This document shows positions 1 through 8,327 of a DNA stretch of 64,000 nt, one piece after another (position 1 is the stretch's first letter; each line of letters begins with the position of its first letter). The DNA is from Bradyrhizobium guangdongense (GTDB lineage Bacteria > Pseudomonadota > Alphaproteobacteria > Rhizobiales > Xanthobacteraceae): contig NZ_CP030051.1 in NCBI RefSeq assembly GCF_004114975.1, forward strand, positions 7,033,501 through 7,097,500, in the 5' to 3' direction. A program made the translations under genes and the position numbers. The notes under the pieces were generated by a model. It was not told where the DNA came from. It did not search any database and saw only the letters and a program-made list of their open reading frames with translations.

Positions 1-1005
1 CTGCTGTTTCGCCTGATCGGCCCGGCGCGGACGCGTTTCGTCGCCCAGATCCTGGCCGCGGTCATCGGCGCCGGCTTCGTAATCGCGCTGCAGGTGGCGG
101 CGATCATCTCCTATGGCACGCTGTCGCGCTTCACCATCCTCACCTCCGGCACCCTGGCCGCCCACGCGCCAGAGGTCGACAGCATCTGGTGGTGGCCGGC
201 GCGGGCGACCATGGGCGACAGCGCGGCGCTGCTGCTTCTGCTGGCGCTCGGGCTGGTGCTGCTCGGATGCGTGATGGCGATCTTCTCGGGCCGCTTCGCC
301 GACACCGCGATCGACGCAGCCGCCTATGGCACATCCAGCCGCAAGCGCGCGAGGGAGCGTGCGTTCCGCGGCGGTTCGCGGCAGCAGGCGCTGCGGCGCA
401 AGGAATTCGTGCTGCTCTGGCGCGATCCCTGGCTGATCTCGCAAACCCTGATGCAGCTGCTCTATCTGGTCCCGCCCACGCTGCTGCTGTGGCGCAGCTT
501 TGGCGACAGCTCCGTGGCGCTGACGCTGATCACACCTGTGATCGTGATGGCCGCGGGTCAGCTCGCCGGCGGGCTGGCCTGGTTGACGATCTCGGGCGAG
601 GACGCACCCGATCTGGTCGCGACCGCGCCGCTGACATCGTCCAGCGTGACCCGCGCCAAGATCGAGGTGGTGCTGATCGCGATCACCGCCATCTTCAGCC
701 CACTGGTTGCGGCGCTGGTTTTCGCCTCGCTGTTCCAGGCTGTCATCAAGGCCGTCATGATCATCGTCGGCGCGGCTTCCGCCACCGCGATCCAGCTCTG
801 GTTCCGCGTCCAGGCCCGACGCAGTCAATTCCGCCGCCGCCAGACCTCGTCGCGCCTTGCCACCTTCGCCGAAGCGTTCTCCTCGATCGGCTGGGCCGCC
901 ACCGCCGCGCTGCTGCTCACGCTGCCGACCGCCGGCATCGTCAGCGGCCTGATCACCGCTGGCCTGCTGGCGATGACGTGGAAGTTCAGCCCGAGGCGGG
1001 AGTAG
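1..1005 (+). CDS. ABC-2-type permease-like membrane protein (5'-truncated by window edge)
   Basis: The reading frame is open from base 1, so the gene begins upstream of the window; about 334 residues are visible. It encodes a polytopic membrane protein: hydrophobic segments alternate with a basic cytoplasmic stretch (about residues 105-140, many Arg/Lys) and a second basic stretch near residue 270. This layout resembles large ABC-2-type exporter permeases, but no sharp motif confirms it. The partner ATPase, if any, must lie upstream. Confidence is good for a membrane protein, modest for the transporter class. Confidence 0.6.
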   Translation: MLFRLIGPARTRFVAQILAAVIGAGFVIALQVAAIISYGTLSRFTILTSGTLAAHAPEVDSIWWWPARATMGDSAALLLLLALGLVLLGCVMAIFSGRFADTAIDAAAYGTSSRKRARERAFRGGSRQQALRRKEFVLLWRDPWLISQTLMQLLYLVPPTLLLWRSFGDSSVALTLITPVIVMAAGQLAGGLAWLTISGEDAPDLVATAPLTSSSVTRAKIEVVLIAITAIFSPLVAALVFASLFQAVIKAVMIIVGAASATAIQLWFRVQARRSQFRRRQTSSRLATFAEAFSSIGWAATAALLLTLPTAGIVSGLITAGLLAMTWKFSPRRE

Positions 1006-1100
1006 CAAGGGTGCGACAGTGACGCGCTATTGATCGCGTCCTGTTGGCGACACGGTGGGTAGCACGCTAGACTTTCCCTGAAGTCATCGGGGATGGATCT

Positions 1101-1916
1101 ATGCGGCAATTCATTTCGGCGGCATTTGCGCTGTTGAGCGCATGTCTCTCACCAGCGTTCGCCCAGCAGCCGCCTCAGCGTAGCGAATGTCTGGCGATGG
1201 CGAACGCCGCGCCCCGCGTCATGCCGGTCTCCTTCCGGCAAGCGGCCGCAGCGGCCGAGGTCGAGATCACCTATGCCGGCCATTCCACCTATTTCATCGA
1301 CACGCCCGGCGGGGTCCGCATCGCGACCGATTACAGCGGCGCCTACCAGGTTGGCCGGCTGCCCGATGTCGTCACCATGAACCGCGCCCACAGCACTCAT
1401 TATTCTCTTAATCCCGACAAGCGCATCCCGCACGTGCTGCACGGCTGGGGCGAGGACGGCAAACCGGCTGTGGTGTCGGAGCGGGTCGGCGACACCTTCA
1501 TCCGCAACGTCACGACCGACATCCGCCGCTATTTCGGTGACGATTCCGGCGCGGACATGATCCGCGACGGCAATTCAATCTTCATCTTCGAGGTCGCGGG
1601 TCTCTGCATCGGCCATCTCGGCCATTTGCACCACAAGCTCGACGACAGCCACTTCGCCCAGATCGGTCGGCTCGACATCGTGATGGTGCCAATCGACGGC
1701 ACCTACACCATGTCGCTCGACGGCATCTCGGAGATCACCAAGCGCCTACGCGCCTCCGTGGTGCTGCCGATGCACCGCTTCGCCACCCCGCTCGACGAGT
1801 TCATGCACCGTATCGGCCAGCAATTCGAGATCGACCGCCGTACCGAGCGCTCCTTGCGGATGTCGCGGGATACGCTGCCGATGACGCCGACCGTGATCAT
1901 CCTCGACGGGGTCTGA
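1101..1916 (+). CDS. exported metallo-beta-lactamase-fold protein with altered metal motif
   Basis: 271 residues with an N-terminal signal peptide ending near SPAFAQQ, so probably periplasmic. The ATG is preceded by GGGGATGG. The segment ITYAGHSTYFIDTPGGVRI and the later GHLGHLHH resemble the Lactamase_B_3 (UlaG-like) family. The usual HxHxDH motif reads RAHSTH here, so the first His and the Asp are replaced. It may be a weakly active or non-hydrolytic member; substrate unknown. It stands alone between unrelated genes. Confidence 0.7.
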   Translation: MRQFISAAFALLSACLSPAFAQQPPQRSECLAMANAAPRVMPVSFRQAAAAAEVEITYAGHSTYFIDTPGGVRIATDYSGAYQVGRLPDVVTMNRAHSTHYSLNPDKRIPHVLHGWGEDGKPAVVSERVGDTFIRNVTTDIRRYFGDDSGADMIRDGNSIFIFEVAGLCIGHLGHLHHKLDDSHFAQIGRLDIVMVPIDGTYTMSLDGISEITKRLRASVVLPMHRFATPLDEFMHRIGQQFEIDRRTERSLRMSRDTLPMTPTVIILDGV

Positions 1917-1980
1917 CGCAATTTTCTCCAAGTCGGTCGTCGGCCGACTGTGCTGATCTCCGTGGCAACGGGAGATCGAC

Positions 1981-2502
1981 ATGACCGAATTTGCAAGATG
2001 GCTGCACGCGAACGGACCCCATCCCGAGCACGCGGCGGCGCTTCGGCTTTACGGCCGCTTCGTCGGCGATTGGGATGCCGAAATCACCGCCCACGGCGCT
2101 GATGGAACGAAGCACATCGCGCCGGGCGAAATCCATTTCGGCTGGGTGCTGGAGGGCCGCGCCGTCCAGGACGTCTGGATCATTCCGCGCCCTGCGGGCA
2201 GCCCCGCCTTTCCCGTCGCCGGCAATTGGTACGGCACGACACTGCGCGTCTACGATCCATCCATCTCGGCGTGGCGGATTTCATGGTTCGATCCGGGACG
2301 CTGCGTATTCCGCCAGCAAATCGGTCGTCCGCACGGCGAGGACATCGTACAGGAGGGCACGACCGACGGAGGCGATCTCACGCGCTGGAGCTTTACGGAA
2401 ATCGCCGACGATGCCTTTCACTGGCTCGGCGAGGTCAAGCCTGCCACGGCAAGCGATTGGCGGCTGGCGGTGGATGTCAGGGCGATGCGGCGCACAAGCT
2501 GA
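1981..2502 (+). CDS. conserved hypothetical protein, DUF1579-like
   Basis: 173 residues, no signal peptide and no membrane segment. The ATG follows GGGAGATCGAC. The pattern GRFVGDWDAEI near residue 25, a long beta-rich body with several Trp (VWIIPRP, WRISWFDPG, WSFTEI) and a charged C-terminus resemble small one-domain lipocalin/START-like proteins often annotated DUF1579. No catalytic residues can be named. The next gene is convergent, so it is probably monocistronic. Confidence 0.6.
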   Translation: MTEFARWLHANGPHPEHAAALRLYGRFVGDWDAEITAHGADGTKHIAPGEIHFGWVLEGRAVQDVWIIPRPAGSPAFPVAGNWYGTTLRVYDPSISAWRISWFDPGRCVFRQQIGRPHGEDIVQEGTTDGGDLTRWSFTEIADDAFHWLGEVKPATASDWRLAVDVRAMRRTS

Positions 2503-2542
2503 CGAGATCGCCAGGAAGCGACCGCCAGGCACAATTTGAAAA

Positions 2543-2570
2543 AGGGGCCGGGATGTTGATCCCGCCCCCT
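2543..2570 (-). terminator. Rho-independent terminator of the cupin gene
   Basis: Read on the minus strand, a GC-rich stem (GGGGCGGGAT pairing with ATCCCGGCCCC, one bulged C) closes a short loop and is followed by TTTTTC. It lies 40-65 bp past the stop of the cupin gene. Confidence 0.7.
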
Positions 2571-2608
2571 CTTCCGTCGTGGCCGCTGGGAAGCGTCCTT
2601 GAATGGAG

Positions 2609-3064
2609 TTAGCCGGCACCCATGAGGGTCGCGGGACGGCGCTCGCCGGGCGAGACGAACATCCGCTTCAACTTGTTGACGACGCGGACCATGAAGCCGA
2701 TCACGGCCGGATTGGTCTTGCGGCAGAAGGCGATCTTCTTGACGTGGCCTTCGACATGCCATTTGGCGTGCGCGCCGTCGCGGAAGAAGACGACGTCGCC
2801 GACGCCATAGCGCTTCGGCGGCAGCCCGTCGCTTTCGAGTACGATCGATCCTTCCAGGATCATGATCGTCTCGTCGAAATCATAGTACCAGTTGAAGCGG
2901 CCTTCGGTGCAGGACCAGATGATGGTCGAGGCGGTGCCGTCAGAGCTGGTCGAAAGGATGTGCGAACGCGAGACCGGATTGCCCTCGATGATCCAGGCCG
3001 GCTCGATCGGCCGCAGCTCCAGATCCACGTTGCAACTACCAATTTCAATCAACGAGCGCGACAT
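2609..3064 (-). CDS. cupin-domain protein
   Basis: 151 residues from the ATG at 3064, which has the ribosome site GGGGAAG seven bases upstream; a TTG 21 bp further upstream is a less likely start. The middle holds a cupin-like core: YYDFDETIMILEGSIVLES, then YGVGDVVFFRDGAHAKWHV, with acidic and His residues where a metal site would be. The N-terminus looks like an effector or sugar-type cupin; the C-terminus is basic (NKLKRMFVSPGERR). Substrate unknown. A terminator follows directly. Confidence 0.7.
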   Translation of the reverse strand: MSRSLIEIGSCNVDLELRPIEPAWIIEGNPVSRSHILSTSSDGTASTIIWSCTEGRFNWYYDFDETIMILEGSIVLESDGLPPKRYGVGDVVFFRDGAHAKWHVEGHVKKIAFCRKTNPAVIGFMVRVVNKLKRMFVSPGERRPATLMGAG

Positions 3065-3301
3065 CTGCTTCCCCAGGGGATACAATATATATGGCCGGGT
3101 CTCGCCCCGGATTGTTTCGAAAGATGTCGGAACGCTAGTAGCCGGCTTTTAATTCTTTCTTACGCAGGCCCCAACAATCAGCCGCAAGTTGCAGATGCGA
3201 AGCGGTTAACGTGGAGATTTCCCCTGCAAATTCGCGCACATGAACCCTTCTTTTCCCGGGTGCGACAAAGTGCGCGAAAGCGACCATAAGGAGCCCGATC
3301 G

Positions 3302-3856
3302 ATGCCCCTGACCCCAGAGCTGCTGACAGCCGACAGCGAGGTCGTAGCCTGGCTCGGCCGCCTCGAGGTCTCGTTCGCGCCGGACGAGGAGCCCTGGTTC
3401 ACGATCGATGGCGTCGAAAGTCCCCGGCAAATCGGCATCGACGGCTCGGGCGGCGCCTTCGTGCTGCTGCCGTCGCAAAAAGTGCTGTACGTCTCGTCGG
3501 AGGGGCGCGCAGGCATTATGGCCGAAAGTTTCGAGGCGTTTGTCCAACTCGTCGTCGCCCGCCCCTATTGGCTCGACATCCTCAAATTCTCCGCCGGCGG
3601 CGACCTCGCGGAGATGCGGCGGGCGGCAGGTGCGCTTGAGGCGACACGCGAGGACGAGGACGACGTCAACGCGGCGCGAGAGGGAATCCGCGAACGCCTC
3701 GGCCTCCCCGAGGCAGACGACCCGATCGGTGGGCTCTACGAGGCGGTCGCGGCTTCCGACGCCATCGTGCGCGCCACCGACGGCAGCCCTTTCACCACAT
3801 TGTTCAACCGCTTCAGCATCGACAACAACCCGATGCTGCGCAACGCGGCCGCGTGA
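3302..3856 (+). CDS. conserved hypothetical protein
   Basis: 184 residues, acidic, soluble, with no signal peptide. The start has a good site (AAGGAGCCCGATCG before ATG). The first 100 residues alternate strands and helices (ITIDGVESPRQIGIDGSGG-type beta stretch, then FEAFVQLVVARPYWLDIL), and the rest is helical with many Glu/Asp. The beginning is faintly reminiscent of SMI1/KNR4 (SUKH) proteins, but I cannot confirm this. It converges on the aminopeptidase gene with an inverted repeat between them. Confidence 0.6.
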   Translation: MPLTPELLTADSEVVAWLGRLEVSFAPDEEPWFTIDGVESPRQIGIDGSGGAFVLLPSQKVLYVSSEGRAGIMAESFEAFVQLVVARPYWLDILKFSAGGDLAEMRRAAGALEATREDEDDVNAAREGIRERLGLPEADDPIGGLYEAVAASDAIVRATDGSPFTTLFNRFSIDNNPMLRNAAA

Positions 3857-3862
3857 GATGTG

Positions 3863-3885
3863 ACCTCTCCCCACCGGGGAGAGGT
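3863..3885. repeat. perfect inverted repeat between convergent genes
   Basis: ACCTCTCCCC and GGGGAGAGGT flank a 3-base loop. The site lies between the stop codons of two convergent genes, so it could act as a bidirectional terminator stem although no T-run follows. Its sequence also resembles the ends of the longer repeats at 13216 and 21923 (CTCTCCC...GGGAGAG), so it may be a short remnant of that family. Confidence 0.6.
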
Positions 3886-3893
3886 GAAGGACG

Positions 3894-5150
3894 CTACTTC
3901 GCCCACTCGCCCTTGCGGAACACCGGCACCTTGCTGCCGTCGGCCAGGATGCCGTCGATGTCGGTCTCGGCCGAGCCGATCATCCAGTCGATATGGATCA
4001 GGCTCTGGTTGCCGCCTTGCGCGGCGATCTGCTGCGGCGTGAGCTGCGCGCCGTTGACGAAGCACTTCGAGTAGCACTGGCCGAGCGCGATGTGCGAGGC
4101 TGCGTTCTCGTCGAACAGCGTGTTGTAGAACAACAGCCCGCTCTGCGAGATCGGCGAGGAATGCGGCACCAGCGCCACCTCGCCGAGCCGGCGCGCGCCC
4201 TCGTCGGTGTCGAGCACCTTGTTCAGCACCTCGGCGCCGCGCGAGGCCTTGGCGTCGACGATCCTGCCGTCCTCGAAGCGCACCGCGATGTTGTCGATCA
4301 GCGTGCCCTGATAAGACAGCGGCTTCGAGCTCACGACATGGCCGTAGACCCGCCGGCAATGCGGCGTGGTGAAGACCTCTTCGGTGGGGATGTTGGCGTT
4401 GCAGCTGATGCCGTTCTTGGCGGACGAGGCGCCACCTTCCCATTCATGACCGTCGGCAAGCCCGATGGTGAGGTCGGTGCCGGGACCCGAATATTGCAGC
4501 GCGCGGAAGCGCTGGCCGTTGAGCCAGTTGGTGCGCTCGCGCAGCACGGCATTGTGGCTCGCCCAATTCGAAATCGCATCCTCGCGGTCGACGCGGGACG
4601 CCGCGAAGATTGCATCCGCCAGCTTGCCGATGGCGACGTCTTCCGAATCGTTCGGGAAGACCTGCTTGGCCCAGGACGGGCTCGGATAGGCGATGATGTT
4701 CCAGTTGGTGTCGAAATTGACGATCTTCTCCAGCGCAGGCTGGTAGGCCATGGAATTGGCCTTGCTGGCGCGCGCCACCTTGGACGGATCCTCGCCCGAG
4801 AGCAGCATCGGATTGTCGCCGACGATGGCAAGACGCGCCGTGTTGTCCGAGAACGCCTTCGCCATGCCCTCGTAAAGCCAGTTGGCGGCGCGATCGAAGC
4901 TGTTGTCCTGGCCGTAGCGGTAGCGCGCCAGCGTCATCTCCTCGTCGGAGAGGATCGGCGTGACGATGCCCGCGCCGGCCTTGTAGGCGTGCACGGCGAT
5001 CCGGCGCACCAGCGGCAATGCGATCGCGGGCGCCGTCAGGAGAAGGTCCTGTCCCGGCCGCAAGCCCAGCCCCACCTTCACCGCCACCTCGGCCAGCCGG
5101 TCGAGCTTCACGGGATCGATGGACGTGTTGGAATTGCGTTGATCGGTCAT
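3894..5150 (-). CDS. aminopeptidase, M29 family (AmpS/PepS type)
   Basis: 418 residues from the ATG at 5150 (AGAGGG upstream); an in-frame ATG at 5177 would add nine residues. The family consists of cytoplasmic metallo-aminopeptidases with a two-metal site in the C-terminal half. Supporting segments: LRPGQDLLLTAP near the start, RYRYGQDNSF, then NIPTEEVFTTPH, which carries the catalytic Glu pair and His, and SHIALGQCYS near the C-terminus with the final metal ligands IHIDWMIGSAETDIDG. Length matches the family. Monocistronic by context. Confidence 0.9.
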   Translation of the reverse strand: MTDQRNSNTSIDPVKLDRLAEVAVKVGLGLRPGQDLLLTAPAIALPLVRRIAVHAYKAGAGIVTPILSDEEMTLARYRYGQDNSFDRAANWLYEGMAKAFSDNTARLAIVGDNPMLLSGEDPSKVARASKANSMAYQPALEKIVNFDTNWNIIAYPSPSWAKQVFPNDSEDVAIGKLADAIFAASRVDREDAISNWASHNAVLRERTNWLNGQRFRALQYSGPGTDLTIGLADGHEWEGGASSAKNGISCNANIPTEEVFTTPHCRRVYGHVVSSKPLSYQGTLIDNIAVRFEDGRIVDAKASRGAEVLNKVLDTDEGARRLGEVALVPHSSPISQSGLLFYNTLFDENAASHIALGQCYSKCFVNGAQLTPQQIAAQGGNQSLIHIDWMIGSAETDIDGILADGSKVPVFRKGEWAK

Positions 5151-5177
5151 GCGAGGCCCTCTGTCGAAATCTCTCAT

Positions 5178-5464
5178 TCAATTTAAGTCTAGCATCACGG
5201 GACACAAGTGCGCGAGCGTCTTGCGAACCGTGAAAGATACGCAGTTTCACCCGGTTTGGTTTTCAACGCGTTGCCGATTCCGGTGTCCAGCCAGCGTTGG
5301 CGGGCCCGGGACCGAGGTCATTTTTCGGTGAGGACTGTCTTCACAAAGGGCGGTCGGATGGCTTCCGCGTTCGCTCCTCGAACGACGGCGTACAAGGCGC
5401 GCGCATGAGGCACCCACCATCCTGTCCAAATTTTAATTCAGTGCACCGCTCCACTACATTATCA
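5178..5464. other. intergenic region without recognised genes
   Basis: About 290 bp between the divergent aminopeptidase and BA14K genes. It should carry both promoters. I see no convincing ORF, RNA or repeat; short frames here lack ribosome sites and codon bias. Confidence 0.4.
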
Positions 5465-5499
5465 CTCGTCAGGCGGCGCAAATGCCGCCGCATGACGAG
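5465..5499 (+). promoter_or_regulatory. 5'-UTR hairpin overlapping the BA14K ribosome site
   Basis: CTCGTCA (5465-5471) plus GGCGGC (5472-5477) pair with GCCGCC (5484-5489) and TGACGAG (5493-5499), with a 3-base bulge. The 3' arm contains the first three bases of the GAGGAGA ribosome site of the gene starting at 5509, so folding would hide part of that site. Confidence 0.5.
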
Positions 5500-5508
5500 G
5501 AGACCACA

Positions 5509-5916
5509 ATGTTGAAATCGTTTCGCCTGGTCGCTGGAGCTTGCCTGCTGGCAGGCCTGTCGGCTGCGACATTGACTTCGGCGTCGGCTGCGCCGATCGG
5601 ACAGCCGCTCGCGATGGCACAATCGGCGCCCGGCCGGTTCGAGCAGGTGCGCTGGTACGGACATCGCGGCTGGGGCTGGGGCGGCGGCGCCTTCGTCGGC
5701 GGACTTGCGGCCGGCGCGATCATCGGCGGCGCGGTTGCGGCGCCCTATTATTATGGCTCGCCTTATTATTATGAACCGGGCTATCCGCCGCCGCCCGCTG
5801 CCTACGGACCGCCGCCGGAAGGCGACATCCAATACTGCATGCAGCGCTACCGATCCTACAACCCGAATACGGGCCTGTACCTGGGCAAGGATGGCAGGCG
5901 CCATCCTTGCCCATAG
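5509..5916 (+). CDS. BA14K family secreted protein
   Basis: 135 residues; the start at 5509 is set by GAGGAGA and by the signal peptide (hydrophobic residues 8-27, cleavage near SASA-AP). A Gly-rich hydrophobic stretch (about 55-80) and a Tyr/Pro-rich linker precede the C-terminal BA14K signature YCMQRYRSYNPNTGLYLG followed by RHPCP. BA14K proteins were first described in Brucella as immunoreactive, lectin-like surface proteins. Expression may be tuned by the leader hairpin at 5465. Confidence 0.85.
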   Translation: MLKSFRLVAGACLLAGLSAATLTSASAAPIGQPLAMAQSAPGRFEQVRWYGHRGWGWGGGAFVGGLAAGAIIGGAVAAPYYYGSPYYYEPGYPPPPAAYGPPPEGDIQYCMQRYRSYNPNTGLYLGKDGRRHPCP

Positions 5917-5977
5917 CGAGACAAGCCATGCCGACGAATGGCGGCTTGAGCACGTGATCGAGTTCTCTTGAATTTGC

Positions 5978-6010
5978 ATCCACCCTGCTCCCTCACGGGA
6001 CAGGGTGGAT
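5978..6010 (+). terminator. stem-loop after BA14K gene
   Basis: ATCCACCCTG and CAGGGTGGAT form a perfect 10-bp stem around a 13-base loop, followed by TTTGCG. It lies 60 bp after the BA14K stop and before the end of the convergent GFA gene; likely a terminator, though the T-run is short. Confidence 0.55.
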
Positions 6011-6038
6011 TTGCGTTGGGGCGTCAGCCTCGCGCCCT

Positions 6039-6461
6039 CTACTCCTGCATCATCTCGCCGCTGCCGCCGAACTCGGCGGGGAAATCCTTCAGCTTGGGCA
6101 GGCCGTCCCGTATCGGCAGCACCGTCTCGCTATAATTGACGTGAACGCCGGGTGCGAATTTGAGCGTCGGAATCGTGGCGGTGAAGACGTCGATCATCCC
6201 CAGCGGCGGATGATTGGTCATGAGATGACCACCACACTTCTTGCAGAATTGACGCTGGCTGAGCGGTGTCTTGGCATAGGTCCCAATATGCTCCGCACCT
6301 TGGGTAACGCGCACCGCCTCGGGCTTCCACAGGCTGAACGCGTTCACGGGGCCGCCTGACCAGGAGCGGCAGGACCGGCAATGGCAATATCCCATCGCCT
6401 CGGGTTCCCCCGTGACCTCGAGCGCGACCGCGCCGCAGAAACAACTCCCGACATGTGTCAT
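6039..6461 (-). CDS. GFA (CENP-V/GFA) domain protein
   Basis: 140 residues, close to the usual size of single-domain GFA proteins. Zinc ligands are visible in order: CFCGAV near residue 7, CHCRSC near 27 and CKKCGG near 76. The named founder is glutathione-dependent formaldehyde-activating enzyme, which acts on S-hydroxymethyl-glutathione formation; most homologues are uncharacterised. ATG preceded by GGAGATCACG. It lies 97 bp downstream of the methyltransferase gene on the same strand, so co-transcription is possible. Confidence 0.85.
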   Translation of the reverse strand: MTHVGSCFCGAVALEVTGEPEAMGYCHCRSCRSWSGGPVNAFSLWKPEAVRVTQGAEHIGTYAKTPLSQRQFCKKCGGHLMTNHPPLGMIDVFTATIPTLKFAPGVHVNYSETVLPIRDGLPKLKDFPAEFGGSGEMMQE

Positions 6462-6558
6462 CGTGATCTCCGTTTATGAGTCTTTTTGAATTGGCCGTTT
6501 CCTCTGTGCCTCGGTGCCGCATCCTCCTTTCGATGGACGCGGCGGAGGCGCGCGAATG

Positions 6559-7347
6559 TTACACCGACTTTCGCCAGGGAATAAGCATCGACACCCGTTG
6601 TTTGTACTGCCGGTATTCGTCGCCAAAGAGAGCGACGAGATCGTGCTCCTCCAGCGCGATGCCGACGAAGATGTAGGCCGTGGTCACGGCCGCGAACAGC
6701 AGATGGCCTGCGGTCATGGTCGGCGCCGCCCAAAAAGCGATGATGAAGCCGAGATAGATCGGATGACGGACGAATTTATAGAGCAGCGGCGTCTTGAACC
6801 GCGGCGGCTCGGCCCGCTTGCCGGCAAGATGGTTGGCGACCTGATGCAATCCGAACAGTTCGAAATGATTGATGATGAAAGTCGAGGTGAACACCAGCAG
6901 CCAGCCCGCAAACGACAGCGTGATCAGCGTCACGGCAAGACCCGGATTGGCGACGTCCCATACGAGCGGCGGCAGCGGACGCCACTGCCAGAACAGGAGA
7001 AGCAATGACAGGCTCGCGAACAGCACATAGGTCGAACGCTCGATCGGCTTGGGGACGAACTGCGTCCACCACGCCTTGAAGCCCTGGCGCGCCATCACGC
7101 TATGTTGAACGGCGAATAGCGTCATCAACAGCAGATCGACGATCAAGGCTTCAGCCGCCGGTGTGTCGGTTCCCATGTCGATGGTCTTCGGCACCACCAG
7201 CCCCGTCACGAAGCCGATGGCGTAGAGAATGGTGACGAAAAACACGAGATAGGCGGCAATGCCGTAGAGGAACGCGATGATCTTGAAAGCTTTTGAGCCC
7301 GACGCGTCGGGACGCAGGGAATGAATCTGATGATCAATTTGAGTCAT
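6559..7347 (-). CDS. mddA: methanethiol S-methyltransferase-like integral membrane protein (MddA/NnrU-like)
   Basis: 262 residues from the ATG at 7347. Five or six membrane segments: FLYGIAAYLVFFVTILYAIG, then VDLLLMTLFAVQHS, YVLFASLSLLLLF, ITLSFAGWLLVFTSTF and a C-terminal pair. The C-terminal block FVRHPIYLGFIIAFWAAP, followed by EEHDLVALFGDEYRQY, is the S-adenosylmethionine-binding signature of the isoprenylcysteine methyltransferase-like superfamily; QHS(V)MARQGFK in the first half is typical of the MddA group. MddA methylates methanethiol to dimethyl sulfide, and Bradyrhizobium diazoefficiens is among organisms reported to carry it. An NnrU-type role is the alternative. Confidence 0.75.
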   Translation of the reverse strand: MTQIDHQIHSLRPDASGSKAFKIIAFLYGIAAYLVFFVTILYAIGFVTGLVVPKTIDMGTDTPAAEALIVDLLLMTLFAVQHSVMARQGFKAWWTQFVPKPIERSTYVLFASLSLLLLFWQWRPLPPLVWDVANPGLAVTLITLSFAGWLLVFTSTFIINHFELFGLHQVANHLAGKRAEPPRFKTPLLYKFVRHPIYLGFIIAFWAAPTMTAGHLLFAAVTTAYIFVGIALEEHDLVALFGDEYRQYKQRVSMLIPWRKSV

Positions 7348-7478
7348 AGGCAGCTCCGTTGCGCCGAAGCGTCGGCACCTCATGGGTCGCTGCACCATGC
7401 CTGCGCGAATGGCTGAAGACTTTCGCGGACGGTTGATTTTCGCCTGACACGGCTATGATTTTTGCTTGAGACAGAAAC

Positions 7479-8327
7479 GTGCGATTTCTTTTTGAGAACA
7501 ACGTGCTCGACGGCGATTTGCGCGAGCTGACCTGCGCCGGGACGGCCGTGCCGCTGCAGCCGCAGGTATTCGACCTGCTGCTTTACCTCGTCGCGGAGCG
7601 CGGCCGCGTCGTCAGCAAGAATGACCTGATCAGCCAGATCTGGAGCGACCGCATCGTCTCGGATTCGGCGCTGAACAGCCGGATCAATGCCGCGCGCAAG
7701 GCGCTCGGCGACGACGGCACGACGCAGCGGCTGATCAGGACGATCCCGCGGAAAGGTTTTCGCTTCGTCGGCGAGGCCCGTGAAGAAGTCGCAAGAAGGC
7801 GTGCGCAGGCCGAAGCCGCGCCGAGCTCGGCGCGTGCCGCGACGGACCGTCCAGGCATTGCCGTGCTCGCCTTCGAGAACATGAGCGGCGATCCCGCCCA
7901 GGACTATTTCGGCGACGGGATCAGCGAGGACATCCTCACCGCGTTGTCGAAGCAGCGCTGGTTCATCGTGATCGCCCGCAATTCGTCCTTCACTTACAAG
8001 GGGCGCGCGGTCCACATCAAGCAGATCGCCGAAGAGCTCGGCGCGCGCTACATCGTCGAGGGCAGCGTGCGCAAGGTTGACAACCGCGTGCGCATCACCG
8101 CGCAGCTCAACGACGCCACCACCGGCGGCCACCTCTGGGCCGAGCGCTATGACCGCGAGCTCACCGACGTCTTCGCCGTGCAGGACGAGATCACCGCGCG
8201 GATCGTCGCGGCGATCGAGCCGCAGATCCATGCCGCCGAGAACAGGGACCTTGCGCAGCTCCGGGGCTCCGAGCAGGCGCTCGTCACCAGCGCCGCCATT
8301 ACATCCGCTTCCGGCGCAGATGGATGA
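7479..8327 (+). CDS. winged-helix (CadC/ToxR-type) regulator with TolB-like domain, C-terminal TPR region missing
   Basis: 282 residues from a GTG start. Residues 1-95 form an OmpR/CadC-type winged helix (VVSKNDLISQIW, LNSRINAARKALGD, TIPRKGFRFVGE). After a linker comes the FlgO/TolB-like domain of adenylate-cyclase-type regulators: IAVLAFENMSGDPAQDYFGDG, ARYIVEGSVRK, and HLWAERYDREL. Family members normally continue for another 200-300 residues of TPRs. Here similarity stops near residue 250 and the last 30 residues are low-complexity sequence overlapping the end of the opposite irr-like gene by 29 bp. Probably a decayed or C-terminally deleted gene; the DNA-binding half is intact. Confidence 0.65.
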   Translation: MRFLFENNVLDGDLRELTCAGTAVPLQPQVFDLLLYLVAERGRVVSKNDLISQIWSDRIVSDSALNSRINAARKALGDDGTTQRLIRTIPRKGFRFVGEAREEVARRRAQAEAAPSSARAATDRPGIAVLAFENMSGDPAQDYFGDGISEDILTALSKQRWFIVIARNSSFTYKGRAVHIKQIAEELGARYIVEGSVRKVDNRVRITAQLNDATTGGHLWAERYDRELTDVFAVQDEITARIVAAIEPQIHAAENRDLAQLRGSEQALVTSAAITSASGADG

